A DNA stretch of 64,000 nucleotides from JAAFIP01 sp963775085 (GTDB taxonomy: Bacteria > Pseudomonadota > Gammaproteobacteria > Burkholderiales > Burkholderiaceae_C): positions 124,001-188,000 of the forward strand of contig CAVZHO010000005.1 in NCBI GenBank assembly GCA_963775085.1, in the 5' to 3' direction. Below are positions 26,766 through 35,841 of the stretch, in pieces. The position numbers and the translations under genes were made by a program. The notes below the pieces were generated by a model that was given only the letters and a program-made list of their open reading frames with translations, did not search any database and had not been told where the DNA came from. The first letter of the stretch is position 1. The number at the start of each line of letters is the position of its first letter.

Positions 26766-29468
26766 TTGGCAGGATCGTCATCAAAACGTCAAGGTTTCTG
26801 GCGCGCCGACTGGTTTGTGGGCGTGCTGGTGGTGTTTGCGCTCTATTTGCTGTACATGACTACCAGTGTGGTGGAGACCCTTGATAACCGTTTTTACGAT
26901 TTTGGCATCACGCAGTCGAGCAAAAATCCCTCTGCCCAAATCGAAGTGGTGGCGATTGACGATTTGAGCGTGGCCAATCTGGGCCGCTGGCCCTGGTCTC
27001 GCGATACGCAGGCCCAATTGATAACAACAATCTCCGAGGGCAAGCCCAAAGCCATCATCAATGGCATTTTGTACCCCGAGCCGCAAATTGAAAAAGGCTT
27101 GCCCTTTCTCCAAAAGATTCGCCAAACCATCGAGGCACAGGCAGCATCTGGCAATGCAACGCTGGAAGCGATAGATCACATTGCGCGAGAGGGCGAGCTG
27201 GCCCTGAATGCCGATGCACGCCTGGCCCAGGCATTTGCTTCGGCGGGCAATGTGGCAGGCTTGGTCACATTCACCTCGGGGGAAATCCGCGGCAAACCCG
27301 ATAAGCCGCTGCGTGAAGTGACGCTAAAAAGCCTGATCAAATCGCCGGTAGGTTTTGGTGAGCCTTACGCCAGTATTTTGGAGCCCATTGATCTCCTGGG
27401 CAGCAAGATAGAGTTGGTGGGCCACGGCAACAAACCCACTGATGCTGATGGCACGGTGCGAACCGAACCGTTACTCATAGACTATTATGACCAAATGGTG
27501 CCTTCCATGGCCTTGGTTGCCGCCATCAAAGGACTGAACCTGAGCATCTCTGATGTTGTCGTACACCGTGAGGAGCGTGTCGTGCAAATTGGGAAACTGC
27601 GCATTGGCACCGATGAAAAAGGCAATATGCGGCCTTTCTATTACGCGGATCGTGACAACAAGGCGGCATTTGGCTATGACTCCGCTTTTGATGTGCTGAC
27701 GGGCAAAGTCCCCGCCAGTAAATTTGCCGGGAAAGTAGTGCTGTTAGGCCCTACCGCGGCTGGCGTGGGCGTGGAGTTTCCTACGCCCTTAGGTCGTCGC
27801 GGCATGACCCCTTTGGAGCAAACGGCGCACGTTACCTCCAGCATCTTGTCTGAGCACTTCGTCACAACGCCATGGTGGGCAGAGGCGGCTGCGAATTTGG
27901 CGGTGCTGTTGGTTGCAGGATATTTGATTGGATTATTGCCTCGCCTGAGCGCCGGAAGTTCTGCGTTGGTTACGGGTACGGCGTTTGCCGTTCTTTTGCT
28001 TGGTTCGCATATCTTTTTATCGCGCTTTAGCTACTGGCTGCAATGCATGCTTCCGGCGCTCATGCTGCTGATTGGACATTTGGCCTTGACAACCAAGCGC
28101 TTTTTGATGACTGAGGCAGGCAAGCTGAAATCGGACGAAGAGTCTGCCGAAACCAACCGCATGATGGGCCTGTCCTACCAAGGCCAAGGCCAGCTGGACA
28201 TGGCGTTTGACCGCTTCCGCCGTGTGCCTGCCAGCGATGCGCTGATGGGCAACCTGGGCAACTTGGCGCTGGATTTTGAGCGCAAACGCCAGTTCAACAA
28301 ATCCCAAGCCGTTTATGAGCACATGGCCAGCCTGGACAAGGGTTACAAGGGGTTGGATGCCAAGCTCAGCCGCGCCAAAAATCTCTCTGAAACCGTGATT
28401 TTGGGTGGTAGTGGCGCCCATCCTGGGGGCGCGATGTTGCTGGACGGCGCCGGGATTGAAAAACCCATGCTGGGCCGCTACCAGGTGGACAAAGAACTGG
28501 GCAAGGGCGCCATGGGCGTGGTGTATCTGGGTAAAGACCCTAAAATTGGCCGCATAGTGGCCATCAAAACCATGGCGCTCAGCCAGGAATTTGAGGGCGA
28601 CGATCTGGTGGATGCCCGAGAGCGGTTTTTTCGAGAAGCCGAGACTGCAGGACGGCTACAACACCAATATATTGTCACCATTTTTGATGCGGGCGAGGAG
28701 CACGATCTGGCCTACATCGCCATGGAATACCTCAAAGGCAAAGACTTGGCGGATAACTGCAAAGAGGGCACGCTCTTCCCCATTCCCACGGTACTCTCTA
28801 TTGTGGAGCGTATTGCGCAGGCATTGTCCTATGCTCACAGGCAAAACGTGGTGCACCGCGATATCAAGCCCGCGAACATCATGTACGACATCGAGAGCGA
28901 CAGCGTGAAGGTGACCGACTTTGGTATTGCCCGCATCACGGACTCAAGCAAAACCAAAACCGGCATGGTCATGGGTACGCCCAGTTTCATGTCGCCCGAG
29001 CAAATCGCAGGCAAAAAGATTGATGGTCGGTCGGATTTGTATTCACTGGGTGTGATGTTGTTTCAAATGCTGTCCGGTGTACTGCCATTTCATGGGGACT
29101 CCATGGCCGAACTCATGTATAAAATATCCAATGAAGAGGCGCCCGACATTCGCACTATCCGGCAAGAACTCAGCGGGCAAGTAGCTCATATTGTTGCAAG
29201 AACCCTGGGCAAGCGCCCAGAAGCCAGGTACCAGAATGGTGACGATTTGGCCGCTGATTTGCGGCTGGCTATTGCTGCATTGGGATCGGACACGGTTGTA
29301 TCCGGCAAAAACGCACCTCCGCAGCAGATCCCTCAACCAGTAGAACTACGTCAACCCTCCCTCATGGACGCACCCAACCCAGTCGCAACACCACAGCATG
29401 CATCTTCTGCCCCACATTTTGACAAAACTGTAGTCCCCCTCCTCTCAAATATCGAAACGGGTACCTAA
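26766..29468 (+). CDS. CHASE2 sensor Ser/Thr protein kinase
   Basis: A 900-residue membrane kinase. After an N-terminal helix (about 14-34) comes a periplasmic CHASE2 domain (about 35-365, with VVAIDDLSVANLGRWPWSRD and GKVVLLGPTAAGVGVEFPTP), then three helices (about 368-445), a helical TPR-like stretch (460-540) and a Hanks-type kinase domain (567-835). The kinase has the Gly loop LGKGAMGVVYLG, Lys in IVAIKTM, HRDIKPANI, DFGIAR and GTPSFMSPEQ. It should phosphorylate Ser or Thr in response to an external cue. The start is TTG 26766, preceded by GAGAGGG; an upstream TTG at 26727 lacks a ribosome binding site. It begins a five-gene signalling run. Confidence 0.9.
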   Translation: MAGSSSKRQGFWRADWFVGVLVVFALYLLYMTTSVVETLDNRFYDFGITQSSKNPSAQIEVVAIDDLSVANLGRWPWSRDTQAQLITTISEGKPKAIINGILYPEPQIEKGLPFLQKIRQTIEAQAASGNATLEAIDHIAREGELALNADARLAQAFASAGNVAGLVTFTSGEIRGKPDKPLREVTLKSLIKSPVGFGEPYASILEPIDLLGSKIELVGHGNKPTDADGTVRTEPLLIDYYDQMVPSMALVAAIKGLNLSISDVVVHREERVVQIGKLRIGTDEKGNMRPFYYADRDNKAAFGYDSAFDVLTGKVPASKFAGKVVLLGPTAAGVGVEFPTPLGRRGMTPLEQTAHVTSSILSEHFVTTPWWAEAAANLAVLLVAGYLIGLLPRLSAGSSALVTGTAFAVLLLGSHIFLSRFSYWLQCMLPALMLLIGHLALTTKRFLMTEAGKLKSDEESAETNRMMGLSYQGQGQLDMAFDRFRRVPASDALMGNLGNLALDFERKRQFNKSQAVYEHMASLDKGYKGLDAKLSRAKNLSETVILGGSGAHPGGAMLLDGAGIEKPMLGRYQVDKELGKGAMGVVYLGKDPKIGRIVAIKTMALSQEFEGDDLVDARERFFREAETAGRLQHQYIVTIFDAGEEHDLAYIAMEYLKGKDLADNCKEGTLFPIPTVLSIVERIAQALSYAHRQNVVHRDIKPANIMYDIESDSVKVTDFGIARITDSSKTKTGMVMGTPSFMSPEQIAGKKIDGRSDLYSLGVMLFQMLSGVLPFHGDSMAELMYKISNEEAPDIRTIRQELSGQVAHIVARTLGKRPEARYQNGDDLAADLRLAIAALGSDTVVSGKNAPPQQIPQPVELRQPSLMDAPNPVATPQHASSAPHFDKTVVPLLSNIETGT

Positions 29469-29496
29469 AACTCGTTATAGTAGGCTCCGGCTATAT

Positions 29497-30282
29497 ATGA
29501 TTTACCAATTTTTTTCCCACACTGATCCCGGACTCGCGCGTGATAACAACGAGGATTCGGTGGCTTTTGATACTCCCACCCAGATGGCCGTTTTGGCTGA
29601 CGGCATGGGGGGCTATAACGCTGGCGAGGTCGCCAGCGGCATGGCGACTGCGTTTATTCAGTCCGAACTCAGCCGGTGGCTGTCGCAGGTAGGCAAAACG
29701 GCGAATGCCCGCGAAGTGCGAAGAGCCCTGGAAATATGTGTAGATAACGCCAACCGCTCGATTTTTAATGCCGCCAACTCCAACCCGCAATACGCCGGAA
29801 TGGGTACCACCCTGGTGGTAGGTGTGTGCCATGACGCACGCCTGATGCTGGGACATATTGGGGATTCGCGCTGCTACCGCCTTAGAAAACAGGAGTTTCT
29901 GCAAATCACCAAGGACCATTCCTTATTGCAAGAGCAACTGGATGCGGGCTTGATTACCCAAGAACAGGCGGCGATTTCCCTGAATAAAAACCTCGTGACC
30001 CGGGCCTTGGGCGTAGAAGACAATGTGCTGCTGGAGGTCAATGAGCATCATGTCGAGCCAGATGACACCTATTTGATGTGCTCCGATGGCTTATCTGATA
30101 TGGTGGACGATGCCTCTATTGCGCGTATTCTGCAAACCACTGATACTATGGAGCAGAAGGCGCAGGCATTGATCGCCGCAGCGAATGCGGCGGGCGGCAG
30201 AGATAATATAACGGTGCTGCTGATGCATGCGCGCGAAGGCTCCAGCAAGCGTGGGCTGATGTCCCGTTTGCTGGGAAAGTAA
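29497..30282 (+). CDS. PP2C family protein Ser/Thr phosphatase
   Basis: A 261-residue PP2C phosphatase (Stp1/PppA kind). Metal-binding acidic motifs are present: ARDNNEDS, LADGMGGYNAGE, GHIGDSRCYRLR, CSDGLSDMV and GGRDNITVLLM. It is soluble and cytosolic and should reverse phosphorylation by the kinase encoded 28 bp upstream. The kinase-phosphatase-FHA arrangement resembles the post-translational switch of type VI secretion, but no secretion genes are in the window. Confidence 0.94.
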   Translation: MIYQFFSHTDPGLARDNNEDSVAFDTPTQMAVLADGMGGYNAGEVASGMATAFIQSELSRWLSQVGKTANAREVRRALEICVDNANRSIFNAANSNPQYAGMGTTLVVGVCHDARLMLGHIGDSRCYRLRKQEFLQITKDHSLLQEQLDAGLITQEQAAISLNKNLVTRALGVEDNVLLEVNEHHVEPDDTYLMCSDGLSDMVDDASIARILQTTDTMEQKAQALIAAANAAGGRDNITVLLMHAREGSSKRGLMSRLLGK

Positions 30283-30317
30283 AATAAAATGACTAGCTAT
30301 TTCAACAGGAGTCGGCC

Positions 30318-30992
30318 ATGCCGAAAATGATCGTATCGATCGATGGTGTCGTCATCAAAGAAGTTCAGCTTACCAAAGACCGGACTACACTGGGGCGCAG
30401 ACCTTATAACGACATTGTGATTGACAACCTCGCCGTGAGCGGTGAGCATGCCGTGATGCAAATGTCGGGCTCCGAGGTGTATCTGGAAGACCTGAACAGC
30501 ACCAATGGCACCTACGTCAATGGCAAAGCCGCCAAAAAACAACTGTTGGCAAATAACGACATGGTGGAGATTGGCAAGTACAAAATCAAGTTTGTCACCG
30601 ATGCTGGCGGTGCCGCCTACGAGCAAACCCAGGTGATCAAGCCTGGCAGCGCACAGGCTGCGGCATCGCCTGCGGCAAGCGCCGCGTCCTATGTTCCTAC
30701 TACGGCCAGCCCCCTCACGCCCACATCGAGCGGTACGGCGGCGATCAAGGTCTTGTCCGGCGCAGCTGCCGGTCGGGAAGTGCCTCTGGTGAAGGTGGTT
30801 ACCACGATTGGCAAGCCAGGAGTTGCGGTTGCAGCCATTACGAAACGTCCCCACGGATTTGTGGTCGCACATGTAGAAGGCGTCAACAAACCGACCCTCA
30901 ATGGCGAATCGATCGGAGCTGATCCTGTTACGCTGCATCACCTGGACGTCCTCGAACTCGCTGGCACGCAGATGCAATTCGTTCAGGCCTAG
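30318..30992 (+). CDS. FHA domain protein
   Basis: A 224-residue cytosolic protein. The N-terminal FHA domain (about 1-95) carries the phosphothreonine-binding residues in LGRRPYNDIV, SGEHAVM and DLNSTNGTYVNGK. A Pro, Ala and Thr linker (about 105-140) leads to a second domain (about 140-224) with an FHA-like outline (TIGKPGVAVAAITKRPHGF, LNGESIG) but a missing Ser-x-x-His, so it may not bind phosphate. It is 35 bp after the phosphatase gene with an ACAGGAG ribosome binding site. It probably reads Thr phosphorylation set by the neighbouring kinase. Confidence 0.9.
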   Translation: MPKMIVSIDGVVIKEVQLTKDRTTLGRRPYNDIVIDNLAVSGEHAVMQMSGSEVYLEDLNSTNGTYVNGKAAKKQLLANNDMVEIGKYKIKFVTDAGGAAYEQTQVIKPGSAQAAASPAASAASYVPTTASPLTPTSSGTAAIKVLSGAAAGREVPLVKVVTTIGKPGVAVAAITKRPHGFVVAHVEGVNKPTLNGESIGADPVTLHHLDVLELAGTQMQFVQA

Positions 30993-31073
30993 ACCCTTGC
31001 TTGTTGGTGTTGGCGCTGCCAATCCCAACAACGCACCCCGTTAGCGATCCACAATACAACTGACACGCACCCT

Positions 31074-33323
31074 ATGCAGGCGCTGTTGAAACACTGGCGC
31101 AGAATTCTCGTCACGTTGATTCCGCTGGTATTCGCCCTGCTGCATGCCTGCGCCATTTTGCCGCTCACTGTCCTTCAGCGGTTGGACGACATCATCTACG
31201 ATACGCGACTGCGGGCTACCATGCCCAAAACCATGGACGATCGTATTGTCATTATTGACCTTGACGAAAAAAGTTTGGCAGAAGTAGGGCGCTGGCCATG
31301 GGGCCGCAACAAATTGGCAGACCTGGTCAAGGAGTTGTTTGACCGGCAGCACATTGCGCTGCTGGGTTTTGACATCGTATTTGCCGAGCCTGATGACAGC
31401 TCGGGCCTCAAACGGCTTCAGCAATTGGCAGGCAACGAGCTGCGCGATGAGCCTGGTTTTACCGACAAACTGCGCCAAATCCAGGGCACCCTGGATTACG
31501 ACCTGGTATTTGCCAAGGCGATTGAAAACCGTCCCGTGGTCATGGGTTATTACATGACCAGTGATCGGGATGGTCGCACCAGCGGCCTGCTGCCCGCCCC
31601 GGTGATGCAAAAAGAGGCGCTTCTGGGACGTCCCATTAAATTCACCAGCTGGTCGGGCTACGGCTCCAACATTGAGCCCCTGGCGAAAGCCGCACCGAGG
31701 GGCGGATTTTTCAACTCCATCACCGACCCCGATGGGGTTGTACGCTCGGTACCCTTACTGGCAGAACACCAAGGGCAATACTACGAATCATTGTCGATGG
31801 CCATGTTTCGCCTTCTGATTGGTTTGCCCAAGGTGGCTCCCGGCTTTCCGCAGGAGAAATTTTTGATGCGCAACTACCAGGGCTTGGAGAGCGTGCTGCT
31901 GCAGCAAAATAACCAGTCGATGGCCATTCCGGTTGATCACCGGGTCGCTGCGCTCATCCCTTACCGGGGGCGCGGCAATGTCGCAGGAGGATCCTTTCAA
32001 TATATATCGGCTGCGGACGTTTTATCCCAGCGCGTACCTGCCGATGCATTGAAAGGCAAGATCGTCTTGCTGGGTGCCACTGCGCCGGGGTTGCTTGATC
32101 TGCGGGTCACCCCTGTGGGTGAAACCTACCCTGGCGTTGAAGTGCATGCGAACATGATTTCTGGCATGCTGGATGGTCGCTTGCAGGTGCAGCCAGACTA
32201 TGCTGCCGGTTTTGATGTCGTCGTTTTGACCATCGCCGGCCTCATTTTGGCGCTGGCACTGCCCCTGTTATCAGCCCCTGCTGCCGTGGCGACCAGCTTG
32301 GCCGTCATCGGCGGATTGGTGGGACTTAATTTATGGATGTACCTTGGTGTGGGCTTGGCATTGCCTCTGGCGGCCGCCCTGGTGATGGCCATCACCGCCT
32401 TTGCGCTCAATATGAGTTATGGCTACTTTGTAGAGAGTAAATCCAAGCGCCAGATTGCCAATCTGTTTGGCACCTATGTGCCGCCCGAGCTGGTCGACGA
32501 GATGGTCAAAGACCCCGATAGTTACAGCATGAAAGCGGTGAACAAAGAGCTGACCGTCATGTTCTGCGACATGCGCGGCTTCACTGCCCTGTCTGAAAAC
32601 ATGGAGCCCACGGCGTTGCAGGCCCTGCTGAACAGTGTCTTCAGCCGCTTGACCGGCATTATCCAGGCCCATCGCGGCACCACCGATAAATACATGGGTG
32701 ACTGCGTGATGGCGTTTTGGGGCGCGCCAGTAGACGCCCCCAACCATGCCCAATTGGCCGTCAAGGCTGCGCTGGAAATGTCTGCTGCCGTCCACACCAT
32801 CAATGAGGAGCACCGCACCCGGGGTTTGCCAGCCATCGGTGTAGGCATTGGGCTGAACACCGGCACCATGTGCGTGGGCAACATGGGCTCCAATATCCGC
32901 TGGAGTTACACCGTCATTGGCGATGCCGTCAACCTGGGCTCGCGGCTGGAAGGTTTATCCAAAATCTACGGCGTTGATATCATTGCCAGCGAATCCACCC
33001 GCAAACAGGCCACCGGGTTTGCCTGGCAGGAGATTGATAAAGTCCGTGTCAAAGGCAAAGAGCAGGCGGTTTCGATATTTTTACCGTTGACCACTACCGA
33101 CCTGGCCTCTCACGAAAGAACCAGCGAACTCAAAACCTGGTCCGCCCTGCTCAAGGCCTACCGCAGCCAGGATTGGGAGCAGTGTGACGTTCAATTGTTA
33201 AACTTAGAACGCCTAAATGCCAAAAAATTCCTTTACGAACTGTATGCACAGCGTGTAGCCTCTAGGCGTGTGCTGCCAAAAGATCCTGCCTGGGACGGCA
33301 CCACCAATTTTGACACCAAATAA
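31074..33323 (+). CDS. CHASE2 domain adenylate cyclase
   Basis: A 749-residue membrane cyclase. An N-terminal helix, a periplasmic CHASE2 domain (about 35-360; VIIDLDEKSLAEVGRWPWGR and GKIVLLGATAPGLLDLRVTP), three helices (about 375-460) and a class III cyclase domain (about 485-670) are visible. Metal-binding Asp residues are in MFCDMRGFT and KYMGDCVMAFW; the Lys in TTDKYMGD and the Asp in VIGDAVNLGSRLE fit adenine rather than guanine specificity. It should make cAMP on sensing the same type of signal as the upstream CHASE2 kinase. A phosphodiesterase gene follows 14 bp later. Confidence 0.92.
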   Translation: MQALLKHWRRILVTLIPLVFALLHACAILPLTVLQRLDDIIYDTRLRATMPKTMDDRIVIIDLDEKSLAEVGRWPWGRNKLADLVKELFDRQHIALLGFDIVFAEPDDSSGLKRLQQLAGNELRDEPGFTDKLRQIQGTLDYDLVFAKAIENRPVVMGYYMTSDRDGRTSGLLPAPVMQKEALLGRPIKFTSWSGYGSNIEPLAKAAPRGGFFNSITDPDGVVRSVPLLAEHQGQYYESLSMAMFRLLIGLPKVAPGFPQEKFLMRNYQGLESVLLQQNNQSMAIPVDHRVAALIPYRGRGNVAGGSFQYISAADVLSQRVPADALKGKIVLLGATAPGLLDLRVTPVGETYPGVEVHANMISGMLDGRLQVQPDYAAGFDVVVLTIAGLILALALPLLSAPAAVATSLAVIGGLVGLNLWMYLGVGLALPLAAALVMAITAFALNMSYGYFVESKSKRQIANLFGTYVPPELVDEMVKDPDSYSMKAVNKELTVMFCDMRGFTALSENMEPTALQALLNSVFSRLTGIIQAHRGTTDKYMGDCVMAFWGAPVDAPNHAQLAVKAALEMSAAVHTINEEHRTRGLPAIGVGIGLNTGTMCVGNMGSNIRWSYTVIGDAVNLGSRLEGLSKIYGVDIIASESTRKQATGFAWQEIDKVRVKGKEQAVSIFLPLTTTDLASHERTSELKTWSALLKAYRSQDWEQCDVQLLNLERLNAKKFLYELYAQRVASRRVLPKDPAWDGTTNFDTK

Positions 33324-33337
33324 AGAGATCTACCGCG

Positions 33338-34129
33338 ATGAAAATACGGGTTTTAGGCTGCTCAGGCGCCATTGCCAAAGACTGCCGAACCACCTCGTTT
33401 CTGATTGACGCAGACCTCTTGGTAGATGCAGGCACTGGCGTGGGCGATTTGAGCCTGGAAGAAATGCGCGGCATCAACGATGTGGTGCTGACGCACTCCC
33501 ATCTGGATCACATCGCCGCACTGCCTTTGATGATCGACGCCGTAGCCGCCCTGCGCAATGCGCCCCTGCGCGTACACGCCCTGCCACAGACCATCCAGGC
33601 CTTGCGCCAGCACATCTTCAACGACACCATTTGGCCCGACTTCAGCCAGATCCCCTCACCCTCGGCTCCCTTTGTCACCTTGCACGCCATCAACACCGGG
33701 CAAATCGTGCGCATCGCCGATAAAACGGTCGAGGTCATGCCCGCAGTACACTCCGTGCCTGCCGTAGGCTACGCCATCAACGCAGGCCAAGGCAACTGGG
33801 TGTTTACCGGCGACACCGAGCGCAACCCGGCCTTCTGGAAGCGGCTCAACCAGCTCAACGTGGCCATGCTGGTGATAGAAACCGCCTTTAGCAACAAGGA
33901 GCAGGCCCTGGCCGAGCGCAGCCTGCACCTGTCCCCCGCCGTGCTGGCCGACGAGCTGGACCAGATAGAGCACAGCAAAAAGTTTCCCATCTATATCACC
34001 CACACCAAACCCGCCGAAACCGCCCAGATCATGGACGAAGTGCGCCAGTTTGACAAAACCAGCCCGCTTAAAAACGAGGTTGCCCACGATATCCGCTGGT
34101 TGCGGGCTGGGCAGGAATTAGAGGTATAG
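33338..34129 (+). CDS. Metallo-beta-lactamase-fold cyclic nucleotide phosphodiesterase
   Basis: A 263-residue MBL-fold protein. The metal-binding motif is VLTHSHLDHIAALPL, followed by FTGDTERNP with a bridging Asp and ITHTKPAE with a further His. The sequence resembles class II cAMP phosphodiesterases (PF02112). It is cytosolic and would hydrolyse the cAMP produced by the cyclase encoded just upstream; the pairing is the main support for this role. A generic MBL hydrolase is the alternative. It is the last gene before the pilin promoter. Confidence 0.82.
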   Translation: MKIRVLGCSGAIAKDCRTTSFLIDADLLVDAGTGVGDLSLEEMRGINDVVLTHSHLDHIAALPLMIDAVAALRNAPLRVHALPQTIQALRQHIFNDTIWPDFSQIPSPSAPFVTLHAINTGQIVRIADKTVEVMPAVHSVPAVGYAINAGQGNWVFTGDTERNPAFWKRLNQLNVAMLVIETAFSNKEQALAERSLHLSPAVLADELDQIEHSKKFPIYITHTKPAETAQIMDEVRQFDKTSPLKNEVAHDIRWLRAGQELEV

Positions 34130-34191
34130 CGGCTATGTGGACAAAAACCGCCCAAATCTGACATTGTTGCCGTGTCGTGATGGGCGCAAAA

Positions 34192-34282
34192 TGACATTTT
34201 TGTCGCATCCCCATTCGATCAGTGATTTATTGCCCACTTTAGCCCGCTCAAACCCCAAAAACCAGTTGGCACACCCCTTGCA
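34192..34282 (+). promoter_or_regulatory. Sigma-54 promoter and upstream site of pilA copy 1
   Basis: TGGCAC (34267-34272), five bases, then TTGCA (34278-34282) match the -24/-12 consensus. About 60 bp upstream is TGACATTTTTGTCGC (34192-34206), a near-palindrome kept at the same distance in the second pilin promoter, the likely site of a PilR-like activator. rpoN itself lies at 14660-16255. Confidence 0.85.
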
Positions 34283-34351
34283 ATGATTACGCTGTAGGCG
34301 GCAAATTGTTTGCTTCCTCCGTTCAACTTAACTTTTATTGGAGTGTTTTAC

Positions 34352-34810
34352 ATGAAGCGTACTTTGCAAAAGGGTTTTACCCTGATCGAATTGATGATCG
34401 TTGTGGCCATTATCGGTATCTTGGCTGCCGTGGCATTGCCCGCGTACCAGGACTACACCATCCGTGCCAAAGTGACCGAGGGTCTGTCGCTGGCCGGTTC
34501 AGCCAAAGTGGCCGTTGCTGAAAACTCTTCGCAAGGCCGTGCTTACGCTAGCGGCTGGTCTGCGCCTGCAGCTACTACTAACGTTACTAGCCTCGCTATT
34601 GACCAAGGTACTGGTGAAATTACGGTTACCTACGGTGGTTCTATTGATGGTGGCGCTAAAACGATTTTGATCACACCCGCTTCTGCAGGCGGCTTTACAG
34701 GCGGGACGGCTAGTTCAACCGCCATTCCTACTGGAGGCTCGGTCACTTGGAATTGCACAAACGGCACATTACAAGACAAGTTTCGTCCAGCAGCTTGCCG
34801 TAAAGGTTAA
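34352..34810 (+). CDS. pilA: Type IV pilin, major pilin candidate
   Basis: A 152-residue type IVa pilin. A short leader MKRTLQKG precedes the cleavage point, and FTLIELMIVVAIIGILAAVA is the conserved hydrophobic helix with Glu at position 5 of the mature protein. The C-terminal disulfide loop uses Cys in WNCTNGT and RPAACRKG. It assembles into surface fibres for twitching, attachment or DNA uptake after PilD cleavage. The ATG at 34352 follows TTGGAG. A sigma-54 promoter lies upstream, a terminator downstream, and a disrupted second copy 373 bp further on. Confidence 0.95.
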   Translation: MKRTLQKGFTLIELMIVVAIIGILAAVALPAYQDYTIRAKVTEGLSLAGSAKVAVAENSSQGRAYASGWSAPAATTNVTSLAIDQGTGEITVTYGGSIDGGAKTILITPASAGGFTGGTASSTAIPTGGSVTWNCTNGTLQDKFRPAACRKG

Positions 34811-34833
34811 TCAGGCACCATAGACCTGTTATC

Positions 34834-34861
34834 AAAAAGGGGGCGTATGCCCCCTTTTTTT
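34834..34861 (+). terminator. Intrinsic terminator after pilA copy 1
   Basis: AAAAAGGGGGC (34834-34844) pairs with GCCCCC and a seven-T tract (34849-34861) around GTAT. It stops transcription between the two pilin genes. Confidence 0.92.
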
Positions 34862-35023
34862 ATGAGTTCACGGGCAAGTATGCACGCAGTTAGATTTCTC
34901 AAAGGATTTCAAGCCATGCGATATTCTTAAGTGTGGCCAAAGCTGAGGCAGGAGTCAGCGGCTTAGCGTTTTCCGCTGAATGCGTTTATTTGACATATTT
35001 ACGCTCTGCAAATCAAACGCAAA
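34862..35023. other. Spacer between pilin genes
   Basis: Between the pilA copy 1 terminator and the second promoter I see no gene. The DNA turns into a near copy of the first pilin upstream region at about 35020. Confidence 0.6.
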
Positions 35024-35114
35024 TGACATTTTTGTCGCTGCCCCGCTCAAACAGTGATTTATTGCCCACTTTAGCCCGACAAAACCCCAAAATCCAGCTG
35101 GCACGCCCCTTGCA
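35024..35114 (+). promoter_or_regulatory. Sigma-54 promoter and upstream site of pilA copy 2
   Basis: TGGCAC (35099-35104), GCCCC, TTGCA (35110-35114), with TGACATTTTTGTCGC at 35024-35038. The layout and most bases are identical to the first pilin promoter, showing that the duplication includes regulatory DNA. Confidence 0.85.
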
Positions 35115-35183
35115 ATGATTACGCTGTAGGCGGCAAATTGTTTGCTTCCTCCGTTCAACTTAACTTTTATTGGAGTGTTTTAC

Positions 35184-35639
35184 ATGAAGCGTACTTTGCA
35201 AAAGGGTTTTACCCTGATCGAATTGATGATCGTTGTGGCCATTATCGGTATCTTGGCTGCCGTGGCTTGCCTGCGTACCAGGACTACACCATCCGTGCTA
35301 AAGTAACCGAAGGCCTGTCACTCGCCGGTTCAGCCAAAGTGGCCGTTGCTGAAAACTCTTCGCAAGGCCGTGCTTACGCTAGCGGCTGGTCTGCGCCTGC
35401 AGCTACTACTAACGTTAGCGTCTATTGCGATTGCTGAAGCGACTGGTGTTATTACTGTTACGATGAATTCAACCATCGATAGCGGCGGCACTATTTTCAT
35501 AGTTCCATCCTCTGGCGGCACAGCTTTCACGCTGGGTACCGCTGCAACGTCCAACATTCCAACCGGCGGATCCGTTGTTTTTGACTGCAAAACCGGTACG
35601 CTGAAGGACAAATTCCGTCCGGCTGCTTGCCGCGCATAG
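35184..35639 (+). pseudogene. Second pilin gene, frame-disrupted
   Basis: A tandem copy of pilA. The first 26 codons equal copy 1, then one base is missing near 35264 (GTGGCTTGCC for GTGGCATTGCC), giving an early stop. A second shift near 35417 restores the original frame, so the final part (GVITVTMNSTIDS to KDKFRPAACRA) is readable to a TAG at 35637-35639. The central block (about 35333-35420) is base-for-base identical to copy 1, whereas the 3 prime part differs but keeps the Cys loop. The second shift falls at the edge of the identical block, as would a faulty recombination or a collapsed assembly. If both shifts are errors, this is a second functional pilin of about 150 residues. Confidence 0.8.
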
Positions 35640-35676
35640 TAGCGGTCAGTGAGTGCCACAGGGTTAACCTGTGATG

Positions 35677-35704
35677 CAAAATAGGGGCTATCGCCCCTAT
35701 TTTG
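35677..35704. terminator. Hairpin terminator after second pilin
   Basis: A 12-bp perfect stem: CAAAATAGGGGC (35677-35688) and GCCCCTATTTTG (35693-35704) around TATC. It can act in either direction. Confidence 0.85.
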
Positions 35705-35746
35705 TGTCGTGGAGGGCGCGATGGCGAGCCATTGTGAATAAATGAC

Positions 35747-35767
35747 GGGGCTTCGCGCCCCTTTTTT
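35747..35767 (+). terminator. Second terminator after pilin genes
   Basis: GGGGC-TTCGC-GCCCC followed by six T residues. The two terminators in series insulate the ligase gene from the strong pilin promoters. Confidence 0.85.
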
Positions 35768-35841
35768 CATGCCCGATTTCTCTATCGGTGACTCTAAAAT
35801 TCGGCAATTACATCAAAAAATTCCTATTCACGTCAACGACT

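Noticed and set aside
30283..30310. Further copy of the interspersed repeat before the FHA gene
   Set aside because: Only a short TAGCTATTTCAACAGGAG match in unusual order; too little to call.
26766..30992. Type VI secretion regulatory cassette
   Set aside because: Kinase, phosphatase and FHA genes resemble PpkA-PppA-Fha, but no tss genes are in the window and the kinase has a CHASE2 sensor.
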